Positions 33,958-42,597 of a stretch of 64,000 bases of DNA are shown here, piece after piece. The position numbers and the translations under genes were made by a program. Source of the stretch: a virus; the IMG/VR virus record IMGVR_UViG_3300045919_000302, positions 1 to 64,000 of that record. One strand, written 5' to 3'. The notes under the pieces are model-generated. The model was not told the DNA's origin. It worked only from the letters and a program-made list of their open reading frames with translations, and made no database searches. Within the stretch, counting starts at the first letter, position 1. Each line of letters opens with the position of its first letter.

Positions 33958-34973
33958 TAGTCGCGGTCCCGATGGAGGCTGATCGAAGCGCCGCCCCAGC
34001 CGCCACTCACGCTGTAGTTGAAGTAATTCCCATCAGCCGCCTTCACGAGGTAGATCGGCGAGTAGATGTGGTGAGCCTTGTCTTCGTGGAAGCCGGCGAG
34101 CCTGAACTCTTTGAAGTTCTTGATCACCTCGGCGTCCTGCACGTTGAACTGGGCATCGCGGACCATGCCGGTGTCGCGCAGCTCGCCCTTCGCGTTGATG
34201 ACGTTCTTTTTGAGCCAGGCGATCCCTTGTTGGGATTGCTCGGGCGATATGTCGATGAGCTTGCCTTCTTCGAACATCGCGAGGATCTCGTGAAGGATGT
34301 ATTTCATCTCCTCGTCCATGTCCTGCTTCCAACCCCGGGCCAGATCCGACAGGCGGTGAGCGACCCCGAGGATCTCCTGCTTCGTCCACATCGGCTTGGT
34401 CTTCAGGGCCTCGTACTTCTTGAGCGTAGCGCGGGCGGTGCCTTCCTGGATCTGCACGGACTCGTCCACCTCCCCGACTTCGGCATCGTAATGATTCTGA
34501 GCAGACGTCAGGGCCTTTTCGAAGGTCACCTGAGGGTCCTTATCGCACCAATGCATAAGGTCCGCGAGAAGGTCCACTACGGCCTCTTCACCCTCGCTCC
34601 CTGTGTGCGCAGAGAATGCCTTGAGGGCGACATCAGCGGCGGCAACGCTGTCTTCCTTGGATTCGACCACCGACTCCACTGCCTTCTTCTGACCGGAATG
34701 AGGATCCTTCGGGTCGAGGTAGCGAGCGTCTCGCGAGCCCTTGTCCGGAATGATCTCGTATTCCTGACGATCATTCTCGTACTGGTCGCCGAGCTTCTCA
34801 GCGAGAAACGCCTCAGCATCTTCAGCTGAATCGAACTTCTGGCCATCAAACATGATCGTGTTGGTCCAGTCAACGATGTGCCACTTCTCCTTGGCTTCGA
34901 TCTGGGTGCTCTCTGTCAGCTCGCGCTCGATCGGGAACCCAAACTTGTCTTCGACCATCATCTTCTTCGCCAT
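33957..34973 (-). CDS. Tagged protein of unknown function
   Basis: 338 aa with GGAG before the ATG. It starts MAKKMMVEDKFGFPIERELTE, a divergent tag (F-G-F-P). The body is charged. The C-terminal ~70 residues look like a small folded domain (RLAGFHEDKAHHIYSPIYLV; FNYSVSGGWGGASISLHRD). No family recognised. It lies between the tubulin-like gene and another tagged gene. Confidence 0.62.
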   Translation of the reverse strand: MAKKMMVEDKFGFPIERELTESTQIEAKEKWHIVDWTNTIMFDGQKFDSAEDAEAFLAEKLGDQYENDRQEYEIIPDKGSRDARYLDPKDPHSGQKKAVESVVESKEDSVAAADVALKAFSAHTGSEGEEAVVDLLADLMHWCDKDPQVTFEKALTSAQNHYDAEVGEVDESVQIQEGTARATLKKYEALKTKPMWTKQEILGVAHRLSDLARGWKQDMDEEMKYILHEILAMFEEGKLIDISPEQSQQGIAWLKKNVINAKGELRDTGMVRDAQFNVQDAEVIKNFKEFRLAGFHEDKAHHIYSPIYLVKAADGNYFNYSVSGGWGGASISLHRDRD

Positions 34974-34983
34974 TTGATCTCCG

Positions 34984-36114
34984 TTATCCGATTGGGTACG
35001 CCGACCCTGATTTTGCTGCCATCTCTTGAAGCCGGGCCGTCGGTCGGCCCAGTCCGCTCAAGATCGTGAAGAGGTAGATTGTGCTTTGGGATCCAGCCTC
35101 ATAAACTCCGCGATGGAGCTTTGTCTCCGGGCCCTGGGCCATCAGTCGGTTAAGAGAGCCAAAAGCGCCCTCAAGAGCCTCCTGCGTAACCGAAGCAAGC
35201 CCCTCGCCGTTACTGACAAGAAGCCCTGCCCCCACTTTCGCTTTCGAGAGATCGAGTCCTTCAACGAGAAGCCCCTTCTTCACGTTCTCACGAACCGCGT
35301 CGGCGACATCCGTCGGCTTCTCGATTCGCTCAAGCTTTGTCCTTCCAAAGCTAAGAATGCCAGATTCGAGGACGGTCCGATAGTCTTTTGGATCGCAGAC
35401 CACGTGACACTCTTTGCTGTCGATCGCACACAATTCGTTGAAGCTGCTGAACAGGGCGGCGATGTTTTTATTTGCGGTCTTCCATACGTCCACCACGCTG
35501 GCGGTGCCGTAGAGCTGCATCACTCGGGCGTTGTCCACGATGACCAGGGGCGAGAGATGGCCCTTCTCGGCCATGCCCAGGAGGGGCAGAAGGGTCTCCA
35601 GGGCGTTCCGCTGCACAGCCGAGGATTCATCCTTGGTCGGGAGGGTGACGATCACGCCGACGCGCTTCTCGGGATTCTGGACGCCGATGGAAGCCATGTA
35701 CCCCTTGGCGATCTTCACGAGCGGAAGGGCCGCTCCGGATCCAGTGCCGCCGCCGGCACCGACACAGATCAAGATCTGCTCGACGTCTTTTTTGAAGGAG
35801 GACTGGATCAGACGATGAATCTCTTCGCTCTCGGCCTCGACCGCTGCACGGCCCACGGCCGGATCCTTGCCGGCCCCACCATCGCCCCTCAGGACATGAC
35901 GATTCGCCTCGGGTACGGAGAGCCGCTGCATGTCGCGGGTCGTGGTGTTCACGATGGCCACGCGCCGGTAGCCCAGACCGTAGAAGGTGTCCGCAAGATT
36001 ACCGCCGCCCTGGCCAGCGCCAAGGAAGGCCATCTTCACGGCAGTCTTCTTTTCTTCTGTGACGGATTCAACAGTGGCTAAAACTTCGTCATCAATCTGT
36101 GAAAGGTCAAGCAC
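34984..36114 (-). CDS. Tubulin/FtsZ-like GTPase
   Basis: 376 aa from a GTG with AAGGAG six bases upstream; an open frame further upstream lacks a site. GTP-binding signatures are FLGAGQGGGNLADTFYGLG near residue 30 and the tubulin signature GAGGGTGSGAALPLV near residue 115. The length agrees with phage tubulins (PhuZ/TubZ type) but the sequence could also be another FtsZ-like group. Phage tubulins position the replicating DNA or nucleus-like body in jumbo-phage infection. The sequence does not show which subclass it is, and its C-terminal tail lacks an obvious acidic knuckle. Confidence 0.85.
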   Translation of the reverse strand: MLDLSQIDDEVLATVESVTEEKKTAVKMAFLGAGQGGGNLADTFYGLGYRRVAIVNTTTRDMQRLSVPEANRHVLRGDGGAGKDPAVGRAAVEAESEEIHRLIQSSFKKDVEQILICVGAGGGTGSGAALPLVKIAKGYMASIGVQNPEKRVGVIVTLPTKDESSAVQRNALETLLPLLGMAEKGHLSPLVIVDNARVMQLYGTASVVDVWKTANKNIAALFSSFNELCAIDSKECHVVCDPKDYRTVLESGILSFGRTKLERIEKPTDVADAVRENVKKGLLVEGLDLSKAKVGAGLLVSNGEGLASVTQEALEGAFGSLNRLMAQGPETKLHRGVYEAGSQSTIYLFTILSGLGRPTARLQEMAAKSGSAYPIG

Positions 36115-36263
36115 AACGATCTCCTTTTTCCCTAACAAATTAAACTCATCTTCAGTCAGCAGAGTGTAAACCATAATTGCGGAAGCCACCATCCTGGCAT
36201 TCGCAAGCAACCCAAGCAACAACCCTTTGACTCTTTGTCATGACAAAAGGTATAAGTCAGGCT

Positions 36264-37100
36264 ATGCCAAAAGCATTGGATTTCACCGCAAAGCGATTCG
36301 GTCGCCTTACTGCCATACATTTCGTGGGCCGCAGTCCTTCTGGCCGAGTGTGGCTCCTCTTATGCGACTGCGGCGCAACGATAGAAAGGCCGGTATGGGC
36401 TTTCAAGAAACCAAGAGTCAAAAACGTTTCCTGTGGATGCAGGGGACTTCCATTCCCCACTAACGGTCAAAGATTTGGGAGGTTGATATCGACAGGCCCA
36501 GGATCGAATGGGAAATGGTCTTTTCGCTGCGATTGCGGAAAGGAAATCCAAAGGCCGCGCTATGCGGTTCAAAACGGCAAAACTAAAAGTTGCGGATGCT
36601 TGTGGACCGAGACAGCAAAGGAAAAACAAAAGAAATACTGCCATTCGCACGGCTACAGCAAGACCGCCATCTACAGCAGATGGAAAAACATGCTGTCCCG
36701 CTGTGAGGATCCAAACCACATCAATTTTAACGACTACGGCGGAAGAGGCATAAAAGTTTGCGAACGGTGGCATAACTTCGAGAATTTTCTGGCAGATATG
36801 GGAAACCCGTTCACCGACAACAAGAGTAAGGCTCTTCAAATCGATCGCATAAACAACAACGGAAACTACGAACCTGGAAATTGTCGATGGGTAACACCCA
36901 GAGAAAACTGCAACAATAGAAGAAACAACGTACTGATCACATGGAACAACAGAACCCTTACTCTTGTTCAGTGGTCCAGGGAGACCGGCATTCCCAGAGA
37001 CACACTAAGTCACAGAATAAAGAGCAGCCGTCTCAGCATCGAGGAGATTCTCACTGTTCCCGTAGGGGCGCACCCTTGGAGGAGGTCCCGTCACCCATAA
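36264..37100 (+). CDS. HNH-type homing endonuclease (free-standing)
   Basis: 278 aa from the ATG at 36264 (AGG upstream); a start at 36240 is also possible. Two copies of a zinc-like motif occur in the N-terminal half (LCDCGATIERP, then CDCGKEIQRP, each followed by CGC). The C-terminal half has the HNH-like block found in phage endonucleases: GGRGIKVCERWHNFENFLAD, then IDRINNNGNYEPGNCRWVTP. The C-terminal end resembles a DNA-binding helix-turn-helix. It is on the opposite strand to its neighbours, typical of a self-spreading gene. A 28-bp repeat and a terminator follow. Confidence 0.82.
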   Translation: MPKALDFTAKRFGRLTAIHFVGRSPSGRVWLLLCDCGATIERPVWAFKKPRVKNVSCGCRGLPFPTNGQRFGRLISTGPGSNGKWSFRCDCGKEIQRPRYAVQNGKTKSCGCLWTETAKEKQKKYCHSHGYSKTAIYSRWKNMLSRCEDPNHINFNDYGGRGIKVCERWHNFENFLADMGNPFTDNKSKALQIDRINNNGNYEPGNCRWVTPRENCNNRRNNVLITWNNRTLTLVQWSRETGIPRDTLSHRIKSSRLSIEEILTVPVGAHPWRRSRHP

Positions 37101-37116
37101 CGTCCTGCTGTGCCCC

Positions 37117-37144
37117 TACGGGGGCCATAATCCTGGCGGGCGTA
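37117..37144. repeat. 28-bp palindromic repeat, copy 5
   Basis: Half sites TACGGGGGCCA and CTGGCGGGCGTA around TAATC. It lies just after the HNH gene and just before a terminator. A second inverted repeat (CCCGTAGGGGC at 37059-37069 and GCCCCTACGGG at 37112-37122) overlaps it. Confidence 0.75.
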
Positions 37145-37156
37145 AGTTACGATAAC

Positions 37157-37196
37157 AAAAAAGCCCCACCCACCCGCTAAGGTGAGAGGGGCTTTT
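37157..37196. terminator. Bidirectional terminator between convergent genes
   Basis: AAAAGCCCC and GGGGCTTTT form a 9-bp stem with inner CACC/GGTG pairs, flanked by A-runs and T-runs on both sides. It serves the plus-strand HNH gene and the minus-strand 48-aa gene. Confidence 0.85.
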
Positions 37197-37217
37197 ATAT
37201 CCTCCTGGCGGGGATCT

Positions 37218-37364
37218 TCACCAGAAAGAAGGTGGTGGATTGCTCGATTGAGGCACTGGATCCTCGTCAGCGCATGGCCGGCACGGGATTAGGTACAGGC
37301 CCGTTGAGTCGCGCTTCTTCTTTGTGCCATTGCAGTCAGGACATTTTTCATCATTATTTTCCAT
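37218..37364 (-). CDS. Small zinc-knuckle protein
   Basis: 48 aa from an ATG with GGGGGATAAA upstream. It has two CxxC pairs (CPDCNGTKKKRD and CRPCADED) as in DnaJ-type zinc clusters, then a Pro/Ser tail. A TTGACA box lies about 55 bases upstream. Function unknown. Confidence 0.55.
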   Translation of the reverse strand: MENNDEKCPDCNGTKKKRDSTGLYLIPCRPCADEDPVPQSSNPPPSFW

Positions 37365-37395
37365 TTTATCCCCCTCGTATTTTTGAGATGGCCAC

Positions 37396-37423
37396 CCAGT
37401 ACCACGGCATAACAAGTTGTCAA
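37396..37423 (-). promoter_or_regulatory. Possible sigma70-like promoter
   Basis: Minus strand TTGACA (37423-37418), a 16-base spacer and TACTGG (37401-37396) lie just upstream of the 48-aa zinc protein. The -35 box is perfect, the -10 box poor. Only suggestive. Confidence 0.35.
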
Positions 37424-37549
37424 GCGACGCGGATGCGCCTCCGTTGCAGAGGAAAGATATGCGATTAATGGTGGGAAATTTGAGGCGGGAAGGCTGGCAG
37501 ATCTTCAGACTGGCACGACAAACGCGCACTTGCAAGTTATCATGACTCC

Positions 37550-38074
37550 ATGAAGCTCTCTGGATCTGTCGATTGCTTTGGACTCCCGGCTGTCGAGAAA
37601 GAGGCGCAGGAGATCTCCGAGGCTGAACTGAAGAAGGCCAACTGCCCCGAGTGTGGCCCTTCCTATTTCAAGAAGACATACGCCTTCGACCCAGATATGC
37701 GCCTCATCTGGCAATGCCAGAACTGCGGCCACCAGAAGGAAGTGGGGAAGCGGGCCCCTTCACCGAAGGCTCAGCAAGCCGCGCTCGACAAGATCCGGAA
37801 GGCCATCGAGACCTCCGGAACTCCTGACCATCCGACCCGGATCGTTGAGTGGACCGTCGAGAACGACGAAGGCGGATTCATCAACTTGAAAGTCTGGGCG
37901 ATGCAGGGCGAAGACAGCAACATGCTGGGCCTCGTGTCCAAGCGCCTGCTCGGGATCCGCATCAGCCCGGTCGGGGGCGTCACCGTCTATTCAGACTCAC
38001 AGGCAAAGACGAAGTCCCAGCTGAAGGATGTCGAGAGACGCCTTCGAGATGGAACCAGGACTCACTGGTGGTGA
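37550..38074 (+). CDS. Tagged zinc-ribbon protein, plus strand
   Basis: 174 aa. It starts MKLSGSVDCFGLPAVEKEAQ, a clear tag on the opposite strand to most other tagged genes. A zinc ribbon follows (CPECGPSYFKKTYAF, then CQNCGHQKEVGK). The C-terminal part, rich in beta strands (FINLKVWAMQGEDSNMLGLV), is unknown. No good ribosome-binding site is seen. It is convergent with the 127-aa gene, ending where that gene ends. Confidence 0.62.
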   Translation: MKLSGSVDCFGLPAVEKEAQEISEAELKKANCPECGPSYFKKTYAFDPDMRLIWQCQNCGHQKEVGKRAPSPKAQQAALDKIRKAIETSGTPDHPTRIVEWTVENDEGGFINLKVWAMQGEDSNMLGLVSKRLLGIRISPVGGVTVYSDSQAKTKSQLKDVERRLRDGTRTHWW

Positions 38075-38458
38075 TCAGACCTTTTCGAGGGAAGTCTTCC
38101 AAGCGTCAGTCTCGTCTTGAAACCAAGTCCCGCCGTGATCCCAGAAATCCATCAAGCGAGCCTCGTTCTTGACGATCCACGATCTGATGTGAGCGAGATC
38201 TTTTGCGGATACCGACTTCGTGAATTGGCGATCCTTGTGGGCCTCCACGACCTCGGGACTCTTTGAGATCGTCATGGAGAAGAATTCACTCAACCCCGGG
38301 CGATCGGCGTAGACCTTGAGCGTGGGGATTTCTGAATGCGAAGTCCGGAGCGTCTCTTCCTTACTTCTGACGTGGAGCGAGTAGTGAAGGCCCGTTTCCT
38401 GACTGCGGAAATTAGCCATCTCAACAATCACTTCGGCGCTACGACTCAGATCGGTCAT
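38075..38458 (-). CDS. Unknown 127-aa protein
   Basis: Beta-rich first half (HYSLHVRSKEETLRTSHSE) and helical second half (AKDLAHIRSWIVKNEARLMDF). AAGG lies upstream of the ATG. No family recognised. It is convergent with the tagged plus-strand gene. Confidence 0.55.
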   Translation of the reverse strand: MTDLSRSAEVIVEMANFRSQETGLHYSLHVRSKEETLRTSHSEIPTLKVYADRPGLSEFFSMTISKSPEVVEAHKDRQFTKSVSAKDLAHIRSWIVKNEARLMDFWDHGGTWFQDETDAWKTSLEKV

Positions 38459-38501
38459 GACGTTACTCTACCTTAAATGACGCGAACTGTCAAACCTGAA
38501 G

Positions 38502-41114
38502 TCAGGCTTCGTCGTCCAGGCTGCGCCACTTGACGCCCTCGGGATCCTTCTCAGACTTCACGATCTTCGCCCACTCAGGATTGCTTTCGACGTTCGACAG
38601 AATGGTATCGATGTCCGTCACCTGAGAAGGGAACCAATCCTTGTCCGTCTTGACGTAACTGATCGCGAGATCCGGGAAGCGCTCCAGCATGTCCTGGTAC
38701 ATTTCGGAGGCTGAGCTGCCTTCATAGAAGCCCTTTCTCGCCTTGGGTAGAACATCCCGCTCGAACATCTCCAGGGTCGGAGGGCAGACGATCCGCTGGA
38801 TGTTGCCGATCTTCTGGTTGCCACGGCCGTTCTTCTTCCAGGCGACGTAGATCTCGAAGCTCTTCTCTTTCTTTACCTCGGTGATCGGAGTTGCATAGCG
38901 CTCGCGAAGGACCGACTCGACCAAGCGACCACCCCTTGGGGCTGATTCAGCTTGGCGCTTGGGTGCGTACATGTCGAAGATCCGGACCCTGGTCGAATCA
39001 ATAGGACTACCTGGAGCGTTAACGAAGTCGAGGGCTTCATCATAAGTTGAAAAGGTCTTTGCGCGGTAGAGGTGCTCGCTCCAGCCGCTCTTCGTGTGCT
39101 CGGTGTAATACCTGGGCACCGCCCTGAATTTCGTCTTGATAGCCCAGCATTCCTTCGGGATCAAGGACTCGACCACTGCGTTTTCAAGCTTCTCCAGGAA
39201 GCGGTCCATGCCGTAGTGAAGCGGCGACGGGGCGTCGGAAAGTGTAGCCCAAGTGTAATCCTGGGTCTCGGAGTTCAACCTGGGCTTGAACTCATGATCC
39301 ACCGGAATCACGTAGAAGTGGAACTTGAATCCGCCCTCTTCGTACTCGTCCACGAGCCGTGGGTTCATGGGGCCTGTGTAGCCCGCCTCTTCCGCGACCT
39401 CGCGCTTCAGTGCTTCGAGCGGAGTCTCGCCTTCATCGATCTTTCCACCGAAGGTGCTCCAGGTATTCGGCTCCGGGCAGTCAGGCCCCCGGTGCGCAAA
39501 GAGATACCGACCGGTGTCCTTGGCGTAGAAGAGTCCGCCGGCCCCGGCGAGCCTCCAGGTGATTCCGTCCGGATCCGTGTAGGCGGCCTCCTTGAGGCCG
39601 ACCTTATTGAATTTGGAATCAAACTTCTCTTTTGAGATCCCGAACTCGCTGATCCAGTCCCCATCCACAAAGGCGCAGTCGGCGTTGACTCCGGATCGGA
39701 TCGCCCGGTTCAGGCGGTGCTGCCCATCCAGAACGTAGTTGGATCCGCCCACAACCAGAACGATGCTGGCCTCCAGATCTGCCTCAGGCTTGTCTTTGAG
39801 TTCCAGGCTCGACTCCTGCTGATGGATCTTTTGGAACGTCGCGGCCTCTTCGGGAGAGACCGACCGGAGCTTGGCATTCTTGACTGCGGCATCGAACTTT
39901 TTGGCAAAGTCTGGCCACTGATCGTCATCAATCATGGAGAAGAATTGGCCGATCGCTGACTCGTGGTCCTCGGGATGGATCTCAAGACGTTCGCCAAAGG
40001 GACGATTGGGTTGCGACCATAGGGCAGCTGCGTCGTCCGACTGTGCGTCACTTTTGCGGAGCTTCCTGTTCTTTAGTTTTTCCGCATATTGATACATCGC
40101 CGTAGCAAGACCTTTACGTCGATGTTCCGGATCCACAGAGATTCCCCTCGAATAGAATCCGTGGGCAGACTTTCTGTTTGCAATGTGGGCGTGGGCAACT
40201 TCTTCACCATCCTTGGTCACACTGATTCTCAGATCATCATCGCCAGTGTCGATAGCGCAATCCTTGCAACCAGCATCTGGCGCTTCCTGATGAGTTATCC
40301 TGTACCCTTTGTTTTCCAGATCCTCTAATCCCTCAGGGATCCACGCCTTCTGCTTCTTCAGCATGTCGAAAGCACCTTTTACACTGGTGTCGTATTTTTG
40401 ATCATCCGATTCGAAGAACTTACCCGCAGGGTAGCGTCCCGGCTTCTTGAAGACCTTGTCGATGATCTTCTTGAAGACCCCATTACATCGTCTGATGTCG
40501 AAGAGAAATTCTCCCTTTTCATCCCACACTCCGTACTTACCCCGAGCGGCGGTGATCGGAATCACTAAACTCACGTCATCAATATCAAATACGACCTGAT
40601 GTTTGTCACCATCGGAGATATGCTCAGCCTCTACAGCACGATCAACTTGGAGTAGGACGGCGTTTTTCCCGTAGTCGTCGTGCCCGCCAGGGCTGGCGTT
40701 ATCCAATGTAAAAGCGAACACCAGATTCCCTGGATTAGTTCGCTCATGAAACGTCAAACCAAGATTCTCTGGCGCTGCACCTTCAACGGTCCCACTCACA
40801 AACGCCTTTGCGAAAGCAATCGGATCCTTACTGGTATGACGAACAAGCCACGTGCCTCGCGGAAGCCATTTTGGCTTGCGAAAAAAAATAGTAGTGCTCG
40901 GCTCATTCCCTTCCGCTTCGCGGATAAAATCCGAAATCCAATCTTCGCGTTCATGTGGATCTCCGTCTTCAATCTCTTCAGGGACGGAGTCTTCGGCTTC
41001 TTTTCGGGTCTGCTCATACCACTGGTCATAAGATCCGGCCATGTCGTAGAACACATCCAGCTCATCCGACTCGACAAGTGGCATTCCAAAATGATCCAAG
41101 GACTCAGAGAGCAT
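38502..41114 (-). CDS. Tagged multidomain protein: GNAT, ParB-like and Nudix domains
   Basis: 870 aa from the ATG at 41114 (a GTG one codon earlier is possible). It starts MLSESLDHFGMPLVESDE, the tag with a likely cut after VE. Later parts are an unknown beta-rich domain (~75-190; GKNAVLLQVDRAVEAEH), a GNAT acetyltransferase signature (~330; EHRRKGLATAMYQYA), a ParB-like nuclease/NTPase motif (~459; VLDGQHRLNRAIRSG), a Nudix box (~553-575; GGKIDEGETPLEALKREVAE) and an uncharacterised C-terminal ~200 residues. The tag suggests packaging and ejection like T4 Alt. The substrates are unknown. Confidence 0.75.
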   Translation of the reverse strand: MLSESLDHFGMPLVESDELDVFYDMAGSYDQWYEQTRKEAEDSVPEEIEDGDPHEREDWISDFIREAEGNEPSTTIFFRKPKWLPRGTWLVRHTSKDPIAFAKAFVSGTVEGAAPENLGLTFHERTNPGNLVFAFTLDNASPGGHDDYGKNAVLLQVDRAVEAEHISDGDKHQVVFDIDDVSLVIPITAARGKYGVWDEKGEFLFDIRRCNGVFKKIIDKVFKKPGRYPAGKFFESDDQKYDTSVKGAFDMLKKQKAWIPEGLEDLENKGYRITHQEAPDAGCKDCAIDTGDDDLRISVTKDGEEVAHAHIANRKSAHGFYSRGISVDPEHRRKGLATAMYQYAEKLKNRKLRKSDAQSDDAAALWSQPNRPFGERLEIHPEDHESAIGQFFSMIDDDQWPDFAKKFDAAVKNAKLRSVSPEEAATFQKIHQQESSLELKDKPEADLEASIVLVVGGSNYVLDGQHRLNRAIRSGVNADCAFVDGDWISEFGISKEKFDSKFNKVGLKEAAYTDPDGITWRLAGAGGLFYAKDTGRYLFAHRGPDCPEPNTWSTFGGKIDEGETPLEALKREVAEEAGYTGPMNPRLVDEYEEGGFKFHFYVIPVDHEFKPRLNSETQDYTWATLSDAPSPLHYGMDRFLEKLENAVVESLIPKECWAIKTKFRAVPRYYTEHTKSGWSEHLYRAKTFSTYDEALDFVNAPGSPIDSTRVRIFDMYAPKRQAESAPRGGRLVESVLRERYATPITEVKKEKSFEIYVAWKKNGRGNQKIGNIQRIVCPPTLEMFERDVLPKARKGFYEGSSASEMYQDMLERFPDLAISYVKTDKDWFPSQVTDIDTILSNVESNPEWAKIVKSEKDPEGVKWRSLDDEA

Positions 41115-41677
41115 CACTGGGCCACTCCATCGACCGAAAATGCAGCGGGACTTCCTCCATGCTCCATGTGCTCGGCAAAGGCCATGACCATCTCGCCGTT
41201 CTCCTGGTGGAAGTTTCGGGCCTCCTGATCGGAATAGATCTCTTTCAGATGCGGGGTCGCATACTTCTTCCAGAGGGCCATCCGGTCGTCGAGATTTGAG
41301 AGCTGGGCATCGAGCTTCTCGTTACCAAGCTCGAACCAGAAGAGGCCCTTGTACTCGTGTTTCTTGATGTCCTTGTGGCCGACGATCTTTAGCTCGTGCT
41401 GCTTGAAGAGCATGTTGGAATGCTGGATGCGCTCGTACTCGTCGAAGTTTCCGTGCTCATCGCAACCGACGTAGTGGAACCCGCCGCCGTGGACGCCGGA
41501 ATCAGGGATGTAGAGAATGTGGCCCGAGGTCTTCCCGTCCGTCACGAGGAGGATGTCACCTGGCTTCCCGGTGGACTCGATTTCGTCCTTCCAGCTCCAG
41601 GAGGTCTTTCCGTCCTTCTTGGTTTCAGGGATGGGCATGCCAAAGCGGTCAAGGGATTCAGAAAGCATAGGGCACAT
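41114..41677 (-). CDS. Tagged protein of unknown function
   Basis: 187 aa (MCPMLSESLDRFGMPIPETK), or 184 aa from a second ATG at 41668. The tag is nearly identical to that of the next gene. The body contains GDILLVTDGKTSGHILYIPD and a helical end (NLDDRMALWKKYATPHLKE). It overlaps the multidomain gene (TGATG), so the two are co-translated and probably co-packaged. Confidence 0.65.
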   Translation of the reverse strand: MCPMLSESLDRFGMPIPETKKDGKTSWSWKDEIESTGKPGDILLVTDGKTSGHILYIPDSGVHGGGFHYVGCDEHGNFDEYERIQHSNMLFKQHELKIVGHKDIKKHEYKGLFWFELGNEKLDAQLSNLDDRMALWKKYATPHLKEIYSDQEARNFHQENGEMVMAFAEHMEHGGSPAAFSVDGVAQ

Positions 41678-41713
41678 GATACCCCGAGATCCGTCCGACC
41701 TGAAGCTGTTTTG

Positions 41714-41929
41714 TCAGCTGGCTCGGTACATCTCTTCCAGGCGATCGGTCCGGCGCTGGCCCAAGCTCTTCCGGAGGAAGATGACAATGTCTCCGACGTA
41801 GCTTTGGTCTGAGTACAGACCGTCCCGGATCATCATCTGGGCCACCTCGCGCAGGTCTGTGGACTCCACCTGCTCCCGATGGGCCTGGATCCAGTTTAGC
41901 TTGGCCTGCGTGGTTGCCTTCCTCACCAT
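41714..41929 (-). CDS. Small helical protein
   Basis: 71 aa from the ATG at 41929. It is helical and charged (QAKLNWIQAHREQVESTDLR; VGDIVIFLRKSLGQRRTDRL). The upstream part of the frame overlaps a terminator and looks non-coding. No ribosome-binding site is obvious. Function unknown. Confidence 0.45.
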   Translation of the reverse strand: MVRKATTQAKLNWIQAHREQVESTDLREVAQMMIRDGLYSDQSYVGDIVIFLRKSLGQRRTDRLEEMYRAS

Positions 41930-41965
41930 ACCTGACAAAGGTAGCACGCTTATTAGGGAGGGCAA

Positions 41966-42008
41966 ATAAAATGGCGAAGGACCAGGCTCCCCAGCGCAGT
42001 CCTTCGCC
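41966..42008 (-). terminator. Rho-independent terminator
   Basis: A 10-bp perfect stem (GGCGAAGGAC / GTCCTTCGCC) with a 16-base loop, followed on the minus strand by ATTTTATTT. It lies just downstream of the 67-aa membrane protein. Confidence 0.8.
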
Positions 42009-42045
42009 ACCTTCTTCGGCCGGTTACAGGCCGGCCTAGAACCAC

Positions 42046-42249
42046 TTACCCCCGAAGCCAATGAAGAACATGACCGCCAACCTGATGGGCGGTGAAGAGA
42101 GACCCAGCGACGACGAAAGCCCCTCCGGCCACCGTTCTGAACCCGTTCAGACGAAAGCACCAAAGCGCTCCGTAAATAACTCCAAGGATGGCGACACTCG
42201 CGGTCATCATCACGCACATTCCAAGGATAATTTGAAGAATAGAAATCAT
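42046..42249 (-). CDS. Small membrane protein
   Basis: 67 aa with two hydrophobic segments (SILQIILGMCVMMTASVAIL and VAGGAFVVAGSLF). The start overlaps the previous stop (ATGA). A terminator follows. Possible host-membrane modifier; function unknown. Confidence 0.6.
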   Translation of the reverse strand: MISILQIILGMCVMMTASVAILGVIYGALWCFRLNGFRTVAGGAFVVAGSLFTAHQVGGHVLHWLRG

Positions 42250-42410
42250 TGCCCACCTGTCTTTTCAGTCTGGATCGATTCGCCGATCCTCACGTCCCTG
42301 GGGCTCCTGTGTTCTGCACAGTACTTGTAACCCCAGGCATTTAAAAAATCAGCTCGCTGCGTGCAGCGTTCGTAACGTTTGCCTTGCGCCGTCTGGCATT
42401 CACACCGCAT
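42246..42410 (-). CDS. Small cysteine-containing protein
   Basis: 54 aa from an ATG inside the end of the 65-aa gene (11-base overlap). It starts MRCECQTAQGKRYERCTQR and has CAEH later, a possible zinc site. A longer open frame upstream overlaps two other genes and is unlikely. Function unknown. Confidence 0.5.
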   Translation of the reverse strand: MRCECQTAQGKRYERCTQRADFLNAWGYKYCAEHRSPRDVRIGESIQTEKTGGQ

Positions 42411-42597
42411 TTCGGATCTGCTTATTTCGGACGCTTCGGAAACAGTCTCGACAGAGTCCATTCGTATCGATGTTAGAACTCTTTCCATTGAGGATAGGCT
42501 TTCCACATTTGCACACGGTGGCGCGGTGGGCTTTGCAACGCCCCCATCGATTAACGGCACGTCTACAGTCTTGACAATCATGGGGCTGAGATTCCAT
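42400..42597 (-). CDS. Small double zinc-ribbon protein
   Basis: 65 aa with four Cys pairs: CQDCRR, CKAH, CKCGK and CRDC. This layout fits one or two small zinc ribbons. It overlaps the end of the GHKL ATPase gene by about 20 bases and the next gene by 11. Function unknown. Confidence 0.6.
   Translation of the reverse strand: MESQPHDCQDCRRAVNRWGRCKAHRATVCKCGKPILNGKSSNIDTNGLCRDCFRSVRNKQIRNAV

Noticed and set aside
35026-36081. A 351-aa plus-strand frame opposite the tubulin-like gene
   Set aside because: The minus strand carries the clear GTP-binding signatures; the plus frame is a shadow.
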